NCBI GenBank assembly: GCA_009837445.1
Contig: VXTM01000009.1
Location: 1 to 64,000, forward strand
DNA length: 64,000 nucleotides
Source: Acidimicrobiaceae bacterium
Lineage (GTDB): Bacteria; Actinomycetota; Acidimicrobiia; Acidimicrobiales; Aldehydirespiratoraceae
Direction: 5' to 3'
Part shown: positions 11,235 through 19,709 of the stretch, one piece after another
Position numbering within the stretch: position 1 is the stretch's first letter
Layout: the number at the start of each line of letters is the position of its first letter
The notes under the pieces: generated by a model
What the model was told of the DNA's origin: nothing
What the model saw: the letters and a program-made list of their open reading frames with translations, nothing else
Database searches by the model: none
Program-made: the position numbers and the translations under genes

Positions 11235-11972
11235 TCAACCCCCGTTCCCGTTCGTCCCGTTCGTGCCGGCCCCGGCCACGTCGTCGATGTAGCCGTCGAT
11301 CAGGGAGCGGTGCACGTCAGCGTCGAGGCTGGCGCCCACCACCCGCTCGGCCGCGCCCACCGCGATGGCGGCCACCTCACCTCGAAGGTCGTCGATGGCC
11401 TGGCGACGGCTCGACTCGATGTCGGCCGCGGCCCGGGACCGCTGCTCTGCGATGTCGGTCTCGGCCCGGGCCTGCAGGTCCTGGCGGAGCTGATCAGCCT
11501 GGACTCGGGCTTCGTCGATGATGGCGGCCGCAGCCGTCTTGGCGTCGGCCAGTTGGGCCTCGTACTCCGACTTGGTGCGCATCGCGTCGGCCTTGGCCGT
11601 ATCGGCGGCGTCGAGGTCGGCCCGGATCTTCTCGGAGCGGGCGTCCATGGCCCGCTTCACCGCCGGGAAGCCCTTCCACCACATGAAGGCGAACAGGATC
11701 ACGAAGGCCAGGCCGCCCCAGATGATCTCGTCGAGTTCGGGCAGGATCGGGCTCGGAGCCTCCACGCAGCCCTCGAGGTCGTCCTCGAACTTCTCGAGCG
11801 CCTTCTTGTCGAGCGCATCGAGGCTGCCGTACTCCGCCTCGACGTAGTGCACCTGCTCGATGACGCAGCCGCCGATGGTCTCGCCCGCGGCCCAGGCCGG
11901 CCCGGCCGCCACCGCTAGCGCGGCAGCGGCGACGCCGAGGGCGGCGAGCAGCCTCAGGGTTGTTCTTGCCAT
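11235..11972 (-). CDS. atpF: ATP synthase Fo subunit b with extracytoplasmic N-terminal extension
   Basis: I start the gene at the ATG at 11970-11972 (MARTTLRLL...), giving 245 residues. The open frame continues upstream through atpE but without b-like sequence. Residues 1-28 look like a signal peptide (hydrophobic ALGVAAAALAVAAG, then AWAAG). They are followed by about 50 acidic residues with two cysteines (GGCVIEQ, LEGCVEAP), before the single membrane helix (IIWGGLAFVILFAFMWW, about 83-99). The rest is the usual long amphipathic helix of the peripheral stalk (AMDARSEKIRADLDAADTAK). The exported cysteine-containing extension is not standard for subunit b. Confidence 0.93.
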   Translation of the reverse strand: MARTTLRLLAALGVAAAALAVAAGPAWAAGETIGGCVIEQVHYVEAEYGSLDALDKKALEKFEDDLEGCVEAPSPILPELDEIIWGGLAFVILFAFMWWKGFPAVKRAMDARSEKIRADLDAADTAKADAMRTKSEYEAQLADAKTAAAAIIDEARVQADQLRQDLQARAETDIAEQRSRAAADIESSRRQAIDDLRGEVAAIAVGAAERVVGASLDADVHRSLIDGYIDDVAGAGTNGTNGNGG

Positions 11973-11997
11973 GATCGCGTTCCTATCCGCTCGGCCT

Positions 11998-12288
<291 letters not shown>

Positions 12289-12330
12289 TCAGGTAGATCG
12301 GGCGGGCGGGAGGAGCGGAACCGTCGGTGC

Positions 12331-13098
12331 CTAGTGCTCGGGATGCATCGAGCCGCCGATGTACACCGCGGTGAGGATGGTGAAGATGAACGCCTGGAGC
12401 ACCGAAACGAGAATCTCGAAGGCGGTCATCGCGATCAGCATCAGGAAGGGCAGCGCGGCCGGGACGTAGAAGAAGTCCCAGAGGGTGGCCGTCAGGATGG
12501 CGAAGGTGACCAGCAGCAGATGCCCGGCCACCATGTTGGCCCAGAGCCGGATGGCCAGCGAGAAGGGCCGCACCACGAAGGTGGACACCAGCTCGATGGG
12601 CGTCACGATCACGTAGAGGACCTTGGGCACACCCGGCGGGAACAGCGAGTTCTTCAGGTAGCCGAACACGCCCTGGCTCTTGACGCCGACGACGTTGTAG
12701 ATCACCCACACCAGCAGGGCCAGGGTGATGGGGATGGCCATCCGGCTGTTGGCCGGGAACTGTATGAACGGGATGACCTCGGTGATGTTGGAGAACAGGA
12801 TGAAGAAGAACATCGAGGTCAGGAAGGGCATGAACCTCTTGCCGTCGGGGCCGATGGTCTGCATCACCACCGAGTTCTCGATGAAGTTCACCCCCGACTC
12901 GGCCACGTGCTGCACACCGACCGGCACCAGCGACTCGCGGGTCCGCCCGGCCAGCCCGAACAGCACCATGGTGGCCGCGGTGGCGGCCAGGTAGATGAGA
13001 ACGGTCTTGTTGACGGCCAGCGGCGTGCCGTCGAACCAGATGGTGGGCCAGTCGAACAGGTGGCTGACGGGCGGGAACTCAAGAGCCAGGATTCTCAT
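12331..13098 (-). CDS. atpB: ATP synthase Fo subunit a
   Basis: 255 residues with five or six membrane spans. The essential arginine of the proton path is in PFSLAIRLWANMVAGHLLL, and the last helix has FEILVSVLQAFIFTILTAVYI. The N-terminus (PPVSHLFDWPTIWFDGTP) is typical. It conducts protons to and from the c-ring. The start overlaps the stop of the upstream AtpI-like gene by four bases, showing translational coupling. Confidence 0.96.
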   Translation of the reverse strand: MRILALEFPPVSHLFDWPTIWFDGTPLAVNKTVLIYLAATAATMVLFGLAGRTRESLVPVGVQHVAESGVNFIENSVVMQTIGPDGKRFMPFLTSMFFFILFSNITEVIPFIQFPANSRMAIPITLALLVWVIYNVVGVKSQGVFGYLKNSLFPPGVPKVLYVIVTPIELVSTFVVRPFSLAIRLWANMVAGHLLLVTFAILTATLWDFFYVPAALPFLMLIAMTAFEILVSVLQAFIFTILTAVYIGGSMHPEH

Positions 13099-13562
13099 GC
13101 CGATCTCTCCGGTTTGAGGCCAGGGAAGGCCAGCGACGCCGACACGTGGCGGGCCTCAACGATCAGCAGGCCCAAGTGCGTCGCGATCAGGCTCACCGCG
13201 AAGGGCAGCAACTCGAACCAGTCGTGGTGGCGGATCGGCAACACAGCGGCGGTGACGATACCGAGACGGACCACATAACCGCCCAGCGCGGCGGCCATCA
13301 ACGGCCCCGCGCCCAGGCGAGCGCCCCAGCCGATGGCGGCCGCGCCCAGCCCGAAGTTGACCAGCACCAGCGCGAGAGCCAGCCCGACCGACAGAACGCC
13401 GGGCCAACGCCACCCCAGGGCTCCGCCCACCAGCAGCGGAACCGCGAAGAGAACCGATCGCCGGGCCATGTCTGCGGCCACAGCCCTCTCGGGTGCCTCG
13501 GGCACCTCCGGCGAGGCGCCCGGTGCCCCGGACACGTCGACGGCTTCCTGGACGGTGCTCAT
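13095..13562 (-). CDS. AtpI-like membrane protein upstream of atpB
   Basis: I start at the ATG at 13560-13562 (MSTVQEAVDVSG), which overlaps the stop of the preceding gene by four bases; the longer frame runs into that gene. 155 residues with four predicted membrane helices (about 43-62, 66-86, 92-110, 120-140). Position and topology match the ATP synthase protein I / UncI family, thought to help c-ring assembly. Sequence similarity to AtpI is weak by eye, so the assignment rests largely on context. Confidence 0.65.
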   Translation of the reverse strand: MSTVQEAVDVSGAPGASPEVPEAPERAVAADMARRSVLFAVPLLVGGALGWRWPGVLSVGLALALVLVNFGLGAAAIGWGARLGAGPLMAAALGGYVVRLGIVTAAVLPIRHHDWFELLPFAVSLIATHLGLLIVEARHVSASLAFPGLKPERSA

Positions 13563-13837
13563 GGCCGGCCGGGGGCCTCGGGACCGGGGCCGCCGTAGCC
13601 AGCCCTCCGGCTGTCGAGGGCCTCGTCCATGCTGGCGCCGTAGTGGCGGGCGAAGCTCCACACCTGGTAGCCGAAGACAACCACCACCAGGATCAGGGTC
13701 ACCAGCGGGAACGTCCCGAGCCGTCCGTCGACGAGCCAGCCGCCCACGCCGAAGATGGCCGGGGTGGCGATCATCTCGAAGGCCTTGGCCAGCGCGTCGC
13801 CCGCGCCGGCGCGGATCTGCCGCTCAGTGTGGTCCAT
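13559..13837 (-). CDS. AtpZ-like small membrane protein at the head of the atp operon
   Basis: 92 residues with two membrane helices: KAFEMIATPAIFGVGGWLVD and TFPLVTLILVVVVFGYQVWS. The first helix with its GVGGWLVD glycine pattern resembles AtpZ/AtpI-family proteins encoded at the start of atp operons. A cytoplasmic tail (ARHYGASMDEALDSRRAGYG) follows. The stop overlaps the start of the next gene by four bases. This is probably the first gene of the ATP synthase operon, beginning 30 bases after the rpmE2 stop. Confidence 0.65.
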   Translation of the reverse strand: MDHTERQIRAGAGDALAKAFEMIATPAIFGVGGWLVDGRLGTFPLVTLILVVVVFGYQVWSFARHYGASMDEALDSRRAGYGGPGPEAPGRP

Positions 13838-13867
13838 CGCCGACGGTGCCCGCGCTCGGTGCCGTCG

Positions 13868-14125
13868 CTACTCGCGGCCCTTGCGGCGGCCGTAGCGGCG
13901 CTCGAAGCGCTCAACGCGGCCCGCGGTGTCGACGATCTTCATGGTCCCGGTGAAGAACGGGTGGCTGGCGCTGGAGATCTCGACCTTGGCCAGCGGGTAG
14001 GTGTTGCCGTCGGACCACTCGATGGTGTCGTCGGTGGCAATGGTGGACCTGGTCAGGAACGAGGTGCCTGCGGACTGGTCGGAGAAGACGACCAGCCGGT
14101 ACTCGGGGTGTATGTCGGCCTTCAT
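13868..14125 (-). CDS. rpmE2: 50S ribosomal protein L31, type B
   Basis: 85 residues. The start at 14125 gives [20 protein letters not shown], the exact N-terminal pattern of type B L31. Further family features are [18 protein letters not shown] and [15 protein letters not shown]. It lacks the CxxC zinc motif of type A L31, so it is the zinc-independent form often associated with zinc-limited growth. It lies between rho and the atp operon, as in many actinobacteria. The longer open frame upstream overlaps rho and is not supported. Confidence 0.95.
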   Translation of the reverse strand: MKADIHPEYRLVVFSDQSAGTSFLTRSTIATDDTIEWSDGNTYPLAKVEISSASHPFFTGTMKIVDTAGRVERFERRYGRRKGRE

Positions 14126-14208
14126 CGGGGCACCAGTCTGTAAGTCGGACGGGCCGGTCACAACCCCTGAGCGGGCGAACTTTCTCCCGCCTCGTGCCGC
14201 GTCTGGGC

Positions 14209-15774
14209 TCAGCGCAGCAATTCGGCGTTCGAGGAGGTGTCCCGCAGCCTCGACAGCGCCGCTTCGAGGGCCTTGACGGAAGCGGCCGGACTGTCGCCTG
14301 CACCGTCGCTGAAGCTGCGCCGGAGCTGCTGCAGGGACTGGACCTCGTCGGCGTCGAGGAAGCGGTCCTCGTCCTGCGACACCGAGGCGCCAAGGTCGAC
14401 CGCGGGGTGCACACCGAGTTGCGCTGCCCACCGGTCCAGGTGAATCTCGGTGTTGGCCGCGCCCACGAACTCGTCGCACAGGATCCCGGGCAGAGAGCTC
14501 GACCCCTCCGAGACGATCGACGCGATCATCGTGAGCGAGCCCCCCTCGGAGACGTTGCGGCCCGCTCCGAAGAGCTTCTTGGGCATGTGCACGGCGCCGC
14601 TCTCGACATTGCCGCTGTACGCCCGGCCCGCGTTCGACAGCGCCGCGTTGTACGCCTGGGCCAAGGCGGTGAGGCTGTCCAGCACCAGAGCCACGCTGCG
14701 ACCGGACTCCACCAGGCGCTTGGCCCGCTCGACGGTCATCTCGGCGGTCTGCACATGCTCCTCGGGGGTCTGGTCGAAGGAGGTGGCGGCCATCTCGCCG
14801 TTCCGGATGCAGCGCCGCACCTCGGTGATGTCCTCGGGCCGCTGGTCGAGGAACAGCCCCATCACGTAGATGTCGGGCTCGTTCATCTCGATCGCGGCGA
14901 TGATGGACACCAGCAACTCGGTGGCGCCGGATCCTCGGGGCCCCTTGACCAGCACTCGCTGGCCGACCCCGATGGGTGCGACCAGGTCAACGAGGCGAGC
15001 GGTGATGGCATCGGCGTCCTCGGGCTGCTCTAGGGCCAGGCGGCGCACCGCGTGGATCGGTGTGAGCTTCTCGAAGAGCGGGCGGTCGGTCAGCTCGGCA
15101 GGACCGCCGTTTATGGACTCCAGGGTCAGCAAGGCCGGGTTCTTCTCGGCCCGGTTCGCCGGGCGGGAGGTGCCCGACAACTGGTCGCCGCGGCGCAGGC
15201 CGAACTGGCGGATCGTCTTGACGGGGACGTAGGCGTCGTTGCGGTTCGGAAGGCAGCCCTCGACTCTCAGGAAGCCGTATCCCTCGTCCCGCAGGTCGAG
15301 ACGGCCCGTCACCGCGACAGGGTCGCCGTCCCAGCTGTCCTCACGGTCGCGGTCCCGGTCGCGGCTGCGGCGACGGCGGCGCCGGTTGCCCGCCTCGACG
15401 TCATCCTCGCCGCGCTCGGCGACGCGGTTGCCGTTGCGCGGTTCGGCGGCCACAGGATCGCCGTTGCCGCCGTTCTGGCCATCGCCGTTCTGGCCGTTGC
15501 CGCCGTTCTGGTCACCGTCGTTTCCCTTGGCGGCTGAGCTGTAGGACGTGCGGCCGTCGGACTCGGCAGTGGCGTCCGGTGCGCTGTCGGGCGATCCGGT
15601 CTCGCCCGGCGACGCGATCCGGGCGCCGTCGGCGGTGAGGTCGATGATCAACTGGATGATCTCGTCCTTGCGGGCCCGGCTGGACGGCTTGGCCCCCAGC
15701 GCGGCGGCGATCTGGTTGAGTTCGCCACGGTCTTTGCGTTGCAGCGTTGAGCGCCGCATCTCGGTCGCTTCCAC
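14209..15774 (-). CDS. rho: Rho termination factor homologue with degenerate ATPase site
   Basis: 521 residues at the usual actinobacterial rho locus (thrC-rho-rpmE). Domains in order: Rho_N helices ([20 protein letters not shown], about 19-45), an Asn/Gly/Gln- and Arg/Asp-rich insert (about 65-150), the cold-shock RNA-binding domain with [11 protein letters not shown] (the Phe/Tyr surface kept), then the RecA-like domain. Key ATPase residues are altered. The P-loop reads [12 protein letters not shown], with Ala284 where Rho has Lys. [12 protein letters not shown] has Gln311 in place of the catalytic Glu. [11 protein letters not shown] has lost an Arg. The arginine-finger region ([15 protein letters not shown]) lacks the usual KR residues. 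The protein may be a non-hydrolysing Rho. A perfect 6-bp hairpin (15846-15862) lies in the leader. Confidence 0.9.
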   Translation of the reverse strand: MEATEMRRSTLQRKDRGELNQIAAALGAKPSSRARKDEIIQLIIDLTADGARIASPGETGSPDSAPDATAESDGRTSYSSAAKGNDGDQNGGNGQNGDGQNGGNGDPVAAEPRNGNRVAERGEDDVEAGNRRRRRRSRDRDRDREDSWDGDPVAVTGRLDLRDEGYGFLRVEGCLPNRNDAYVPVKTIRQFGLRRGDQLSGTSRPANRAEKNPALLTLESINGGPAELTDRPLFEKLTPIHAVRRLALEQPEDADAITARLVDLVAPIGVGQRVLVKGPRGSGATELLVSIIAAIEMNEPDIYVMGLFLDQRPEDITEVRRCIRNGEMAATSFDQTPEEHVQTAEMTVERAKRLVESGRSVALVLDSLTALAQAYNAALSNAGRAYSGNVESGAVHMPKKLFGAGRNVSEGGSLTMIASIVSEGSSSLPGILCDEFVGAANTEIHLDRWAAQLGVHPAVDLGASVSQDEDRFLDADEVQSLQQLRRSFSDGAGDSPAASVKALEAALSRLRDTSSNAELLR

Positions 15775-15922
15775 GGATGAATTCCCCGGTTGTCGGACTC
15801 AGGTGTCCCGGCTCGGCGAAGCGACGCATCACGAGCCGGCGGTCAGCCTTCACGCCGAAGGCGCAAGGCGACGCGACGAAGGCTAGGCACCAAATGGGCG
15901 GGACTGCAACCCCCGGGGGCGG

Positions 15923-17335
15923 TCAGCCCCGACGTACGGAGCGGACAAAATCCTCGATCGCAGCGACGTCGTTCGGCAGCGAGGCGCAGCGCTCGGGCCG
16001 GTCGGCCACCGCCGCCAGCGCCGGGGGCGCGTCGGGCAGGCGTCCGGTGGCCCGCTCCACCGCGTCACCGAATTTGGCCGGATGGGCGGTGGCCAGGGTC
16101 ACGACCAGCTCACCGGGCCGGCGGCAGCGCTCGGCCACACCGATCCCGACCGCGGTGTGCGGGTCGACGAACATCCTCGCGTCGGCGTGGACCCGGCCCA
16201 TCACCTCGAGCGTCTCTCGATCGTCGAGCCGGTCACCGGAGAACTCGGCCCTGAGCCGCTCGTGCTGCTCGGCGCTCAGCCGGGCTCGCCCCTCGGACCG
16301 GAACTGTGCGAGCAGGCCCGTCGTCGCCTCGCCGTCACCGTCGAACAACTCGAACAGGAGGCGCTCGAGATTGGACGAGATCTGGATGTCCATGCTGGGC
16401 GAGAGGGTGGGCACCACGTCATGGGCGGCCAGCTCGCCGGTGTGGATGAGCCGGCTGAGGATGTCGTTGGTGTTGGAGGCGATCACGAGCCGCTCGATCG
16501 GCATTCCCATGCGGCGGGCGTAGTGGCCGGCGAGAACGTTGCCGAAGTTGCCGGTGGGGACGCAGAACGTGACCGGCCGCTCGTCGGCCAGTCGACCGGC
16601 CGCCCAGACGTAGTAGACGATCTGGGCCGCGACCCGGGCCCAGTTGATCGAGTTCACCGCGGCCAGCTTCGTCTCAGCGCGGAACGCCTGGTCGTTGAAC
16701 ATCGCCTTGACCAGGTCCTGGCAGTCGTCGAAGGTGCCGTCCACCGCCACCGCGTGGACATTGGACGCGTCCAGCGTCGTCATCTGGCGGCGCTGTATCT
16801 CGCTGGTGCGCCCGGCGGGGTGAAGCACCACAATGTCGATGCGCTCCCGGCCGGCCACGGCCTCCATGGCGGCCGAGCCGGTGTCACCGGAGGTGGCCGC
16901 GACGATCATGGCCCGGTCGTCGCGCCGCTCGAGCTCGTGGTCGAAGAGCCGAGCCACCACCTGAAGGGCGATGTCCTTGAAGGCGAAGGTGGGTCCGTGG
17001 AACAGCTCGAGCAGCCAGTGATCGTCGTCGAGGGCCACCAGCGGGCACACGTCGGGATGGGCGAAGGTGGCATAGGCGTCGGCGACCATCGCCTCAAGCG
17101 CGTCTCGGTCCACGGCGTCGTCCACGTACGGACCCATCAACCGGGCGGCAAGCTCGGAATAGCTGAACTCGGAATAGCGGCGACTGCCGGCCGCGGAAGC
17201 CAGCTCGCTGGACAGCTTCGGCACGTGCTCGGGGACGTACAGGCCTCCGTCGGGAGCCAGGCCGGCCAGCAGCACATCATCGAACGCGAGGCCCGGCCCG
17301 TGCCCGGGCTCGGACCGGGTGCTGATGTAGCGCAT
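15923..17335 (-). CDS. thrC: Threonine synthase
   Basis: 470 residues. This PLP enzyme converts O-phosphohomoserine to threonine. The N-terminus RYISTRSE and GLAPDGGLYVPEHVP are typical of the long-form class. The PLP-binding lysine is Lys120 in FHGPTFAFKDIALQ. ATSGDTGSAAMEA, CVPTGNFGNVLAGHYARRMG and SNTNDILSRL are further family signatures. It follows hom by 148 bases on the same strand; no thrB is present in the cluster, so homoserine kinase must lie elsewhere. Confidence 0.96.
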   Translation of the reverse strand: MRYISTRSEPGHGPGLAFDDVLLAGLAPDGGLYVPEHVPKLSSELASAAGSRRYSEFSYSELAARLMGPYVDDAVDRDALEAMVADAYATFAHPDVCPLVALDDDHWLLELFHGPTFAFKDIALQVVARLFDHELERRDDRAMIVAATSGDTGSAAMEAVAGRERIDIVVLHPAGRTSEIQRRQMTTLDASNVHAVAVDGTFDDCQDLVKAMFNDQAFRAETKLAAVNSINWARVAAQIVYYVWAAGRLADERPVTFCVPTGNFGNVLAGHYARRMGMPIERLVIASNTNDILSRLIHTGELAAHDVVPTLSPSMDIQISSNLERLLFELFDGDGEATTGLLAQFRSEGRARLSAEQHERLRAEFSGDRLDDRETLEVMGRVHADARMFVDPHTAVGIGVAERCRRPGELVVTLATAHPAKFGDAVERATGRLPDAPPALAAVADRPERCASLPNDVAAIEDFVRSVRRG

Positions 17336-17380
17336 TGTCAGTAGAGGGCGCGAGCGCGCAGAGGTGGTGAGCGCCTCGCG

Positions 17381-17485
17381 GTGCGGCGTCGTGCTTCCCG
17401 CTCTTGTTCGCTGCGCTCACGGGCCGCTCGGGCCACGGCCTCGCTCCTTCCAGTCCACTCGCGCACGCCCATTTGCTCGGCCTCT
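17381..17485 (+). repeat. Intergenic repeat family, copy 1
   Basis: About 105 bases between thrC and hom. A 31-base core (17397-17427) is identical to 47188-47218. Both copies are preceded by a cGGCGTgGT-like segment and end in CTCGGCCTCT. The copy ends at the hom stop codon. A more diverged copy lies at 45526. A minus-strand reading frame of 83 codons crosses it but looks non-genic. Confidence 0.7.
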
Positions 17486-18788
17486 AGTGGTTCTCGTCGC
17501 CGATGACTCGGATGACGGTCCCCAACTCGTGGACCGGCTCGAGGTCTCGGAGCTCTCGGAGGGTCGACTGCAGGTCGCGCTCGCGGCACTCGTGGGTTAT
17601 GAACACGAGGCTGGCGTCGTCGCCCAGGCCGTGCTGCTCCATGGACCGGATGGACACGTCGTGGCGGCCGAACACGTCGGCCACCGAGGCCAGGACGCCG
17701 GGCCGGTCGGCGACTTCGAGGCCGATGTAGTAGGCGGACCGCAGGTCGTCGATCGACCGGATCCGGGCCCGGACCAGGTGCCCGATGCGGCCGCGCCCGC
17801 CCGAGGTGAGGTTCACCGCGGCATCCACCAGATCACCGAGGACGGCGCTGGCGGTAGGCCGCCCGCCTGCGCCCCTGCCGTAGAACATGAGCTCGCCAAC
17901 GGCGTCGCCCTGGATGAACACCGCGTTGAAGCTGTCCCGAACGCTGGCCAGCGGATGCTGGAACGGGACCATGGCCGGGTGGACCCGGACGGCCAGTTCC
18001 GGCTGTTCGGCCTCGCCGTTGCCGGTGCGCTCGGCCACGGCAACGGCCTTGACCGCGTAGCCGAGCCGGCGAGCCATCTCGATGTCCCCGACGGTGAGAC
18101 GGGAGATTCCCTCGTGGTAGACGTCGCCGGCCACCACCACCGCTCCGAATGCGACGGTTGCGATGATGGCGGCCTTGGCCCCGGCGTCGAAGCCCTCGAC
18201 GTCGGCGGTCGGGTCGCGCTCAGCGTAGCCGAGGCTCTGGGCCTCGCTGAGAGCCTCCGCGTAGCTGGCGCCCCGCTCGGCCATCTGGGTGAGGATGTAG
18301 TTGGTGGTGCCGTTGACGATCCCCATGATCCGCTCCACCGGCTCGGCCGCCAGCGACTCCCGCAGAGGCCGGATGAGCGGGATGGCTCCGGCGACAGCCG
18401 CTTCGAACAGGAGGTCCACGCCCGCGTCGTCGGCCGCGGCGAACAACTGGGCCCCGTAGTTGGCCAGCAGTTCCTTGTTGGCGGTGACGACGGGCTTGCC
18501 GGCCGCGATGGCGCTGCTCACCAGCGTGCGGGCCGGCTCGATCCCGCCGATGACCTCGACCACCAGGTCGACGTCATCGTCGGACACGACGGCAGCGGCG
18601 TCGGTGCCGAACACCGACGGGTCTATGCGCAGGCCGCGGTCCTTGGCGGTGGAGCGCACCGCGATACGGATGATTTCGAGCTTGATGCCGGTGCGGGCCG
18701 CCACCGTGTCGCGCTGCTCATCGAGCAGGGTTACCAGGGCGGCACCGACGTTGCCGCAGCCGAGGAGTCCGATACGGAGGCGGTTCAC
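17484..18788 (-). CDS. hom: Homoserine dehydrogenase
   Basis: 434 residues. It reduces aspartate semialdehyde to homoserine with NAD(P)H, the branch point to threonine and methionine. The Rossmann start is RIGLLGCGNVGAALVTLL. Substrate-site signatures are NKELLANYG, GIVNGTTNYILTQM and SLGYAERDPTADVEGFDAGAK. A C-terminal ACT domain (about 350-434; PGVLASVADVFGRHDVSI) indicates feedback control, usually by threonine. Lysine and threonine genes (lysA, hom, thrC) form one minus-strand block. Confidence 0.97.
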   Translation of the reverse strand: MNRLRIGLLGCGNVGAALVTLLDEQRDTVAARTGIKLEIIRIAVRSTAKDRGLRIDPSVFGTDAAAVVSDDDVDLVVEVIGGIEPARTLVSSAIAAGKPVVTANKELLANYGAQLFAAADDAGVDLLFEAAVAGAIPLIRPLRESLAAEPVERIMGIVNGTTNYILTQMAERGASYAEALSEAQSLGYAERDPTADVEGFDAGAKAAIIATVAFGAVVVAGDVYHEGISRLTVGDIEMARRLGYAVKAVAVAERTGNGEAEQPELAVRVHPAMVPFQHPLASVRDSFNAVFIQGDAVGELMFYGRGAGGRPTASAVLGDLVDAAVNLTSGGRGRIGHLVRARIRSIDDLRSAYYIGLEVADRPGVLASVADVFGRHDVSIRSMEQHGLGDDASLVFITHECRERDLQSTLRELRDLEPVHELGTVIRVIGDENH

Positions 18789-18854
18789 CCCTCCAAGCTA
18801 CCGGCCACCAGAGGCGGGACTCAGCCCGCGCGAAACCAAATATGATCCAGAATC

Positions 18855-19709
18855 ATGGAAGATGATGACATTGCGTTCTTGAAGCGGTCGTCCTCGCCTG
18901 AGGCTGCGGCCCGGGAGGCTCGGCATCTCGGTGACCTGCAAGGCCCCGGGATCGTGGCACTGCAGGGTGTGGGTGCCGACGGGCTCGAACTGGAGAAGGC
19001 GGCATGCTCGCTCGCGGATGTGCTGCACGAGCGGGGACCGCTTCCCGACTCGGAGGTCAGGGCAGTCGGCGCAGCCGCAGCCGCCGCGCTCGCCCGGGTT
19101 CACGATGCTGGGCTCGTACACGGTGACGTCAAGCCGGCCAACCTGCTGCTGAGCCCCAACGGTGAGCTGTGGCTGACCGACTTCGACGCAGCCTCGATGG
19201 CTGACGATCGACCGCTTGAGCGCTTCAGCCCGGGCAGGCTGCCGCCGGGTGCAGCGGCACGGCCCACCACGGACATGGCCGCGCTGGCATTGACACTGGT
19301 CGAGTTGGCCACCGGCACGCTGCTGGACCCGGAGACGTCGTGGCGTACGGTTGATCTGCGCCGCCTCGGATGCTCCCCGGCCTTGAGCGCCGAGATCTCC
19401 TTCATGCTCGGCTGTGACGGCTCAACGCTCAACGCCGGAGGCGCGGCCAGCATGTTCGAGCGGGCCGGCGGGAGCCTCCCCGAACCGGCCTCGAAGATCA
19501 GCGGCGCCGACTCCACGCCGACCGTCGAGTTCATGCCGGCCCGATCCGCGCCATCGGCAACCTCGGCAAGGCCACAAGGCGCCGCGGCCATAAGGCGGGC
19601 AAGGTGGTGGCAGCGCCTCGCGGCGTCGTGGCGACCTGCACCGGCCGCGAACCCGTCGCGGAGCAGGTCTCAGGCGTCGGGCAGTTCGCAGGCCAGGAGG
19701 TCGTCGTAG
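18855..19709 (+). CDS. Short serine/threonine protein kinase-like protein without glycine loop
   Basis: 284 residues. The catalytic loop is VHGDVKPANLLL (Asp91, Lys93, Asn96), and DFD replaces DFG at 109-111. Lys10 followed by a Glu-containing helix may be the VAIK lysine and alpha-C glutamate, but an in-frame stop just upstream rules out a glycine-rich loop. The C-terminal 80 residues are Ala/Ser/Arg-rich. A TATGAT box at 18841-18846 lies eight bases before the ATG, suggesting a leaderless transcript. The 3' end overlaps the lysA 3' end by 40 bases on the opposite strand. It may be a pseudokinase or an atypical kinase. Confidence 0.7.
   Translation: MEDDDIAFLKRSSSPEAAAREARHLGDLQGPGIVALQGVGADGLELEKAACSLADVLHERGPLPDSEVRAVGAAAAAALARVHDAGLVHGDVKPANLLLSPNGELWLTDFDAASMADDRPLERFSPGRLPPGAAARPTTDMAALALTLVELATGTLLDPETSWRTVDLRRLGCSPALSAEISFMLGCDGSTLNAGGAASMFERAGGSLPEPASKISGADSTPTVEFMPARSAPSATSARPQGAAAIRRARWWQRLAASWRPAPAANPSRSRSQASGSSQARRSS

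Noticed and set aside
17338-17589. 83-codon minus-strand gene between thrC and hom
   Set aside because: Arg/Ala/Glu-rich frame that lies largely in the repeat element and overlaps the hom end; no family match.
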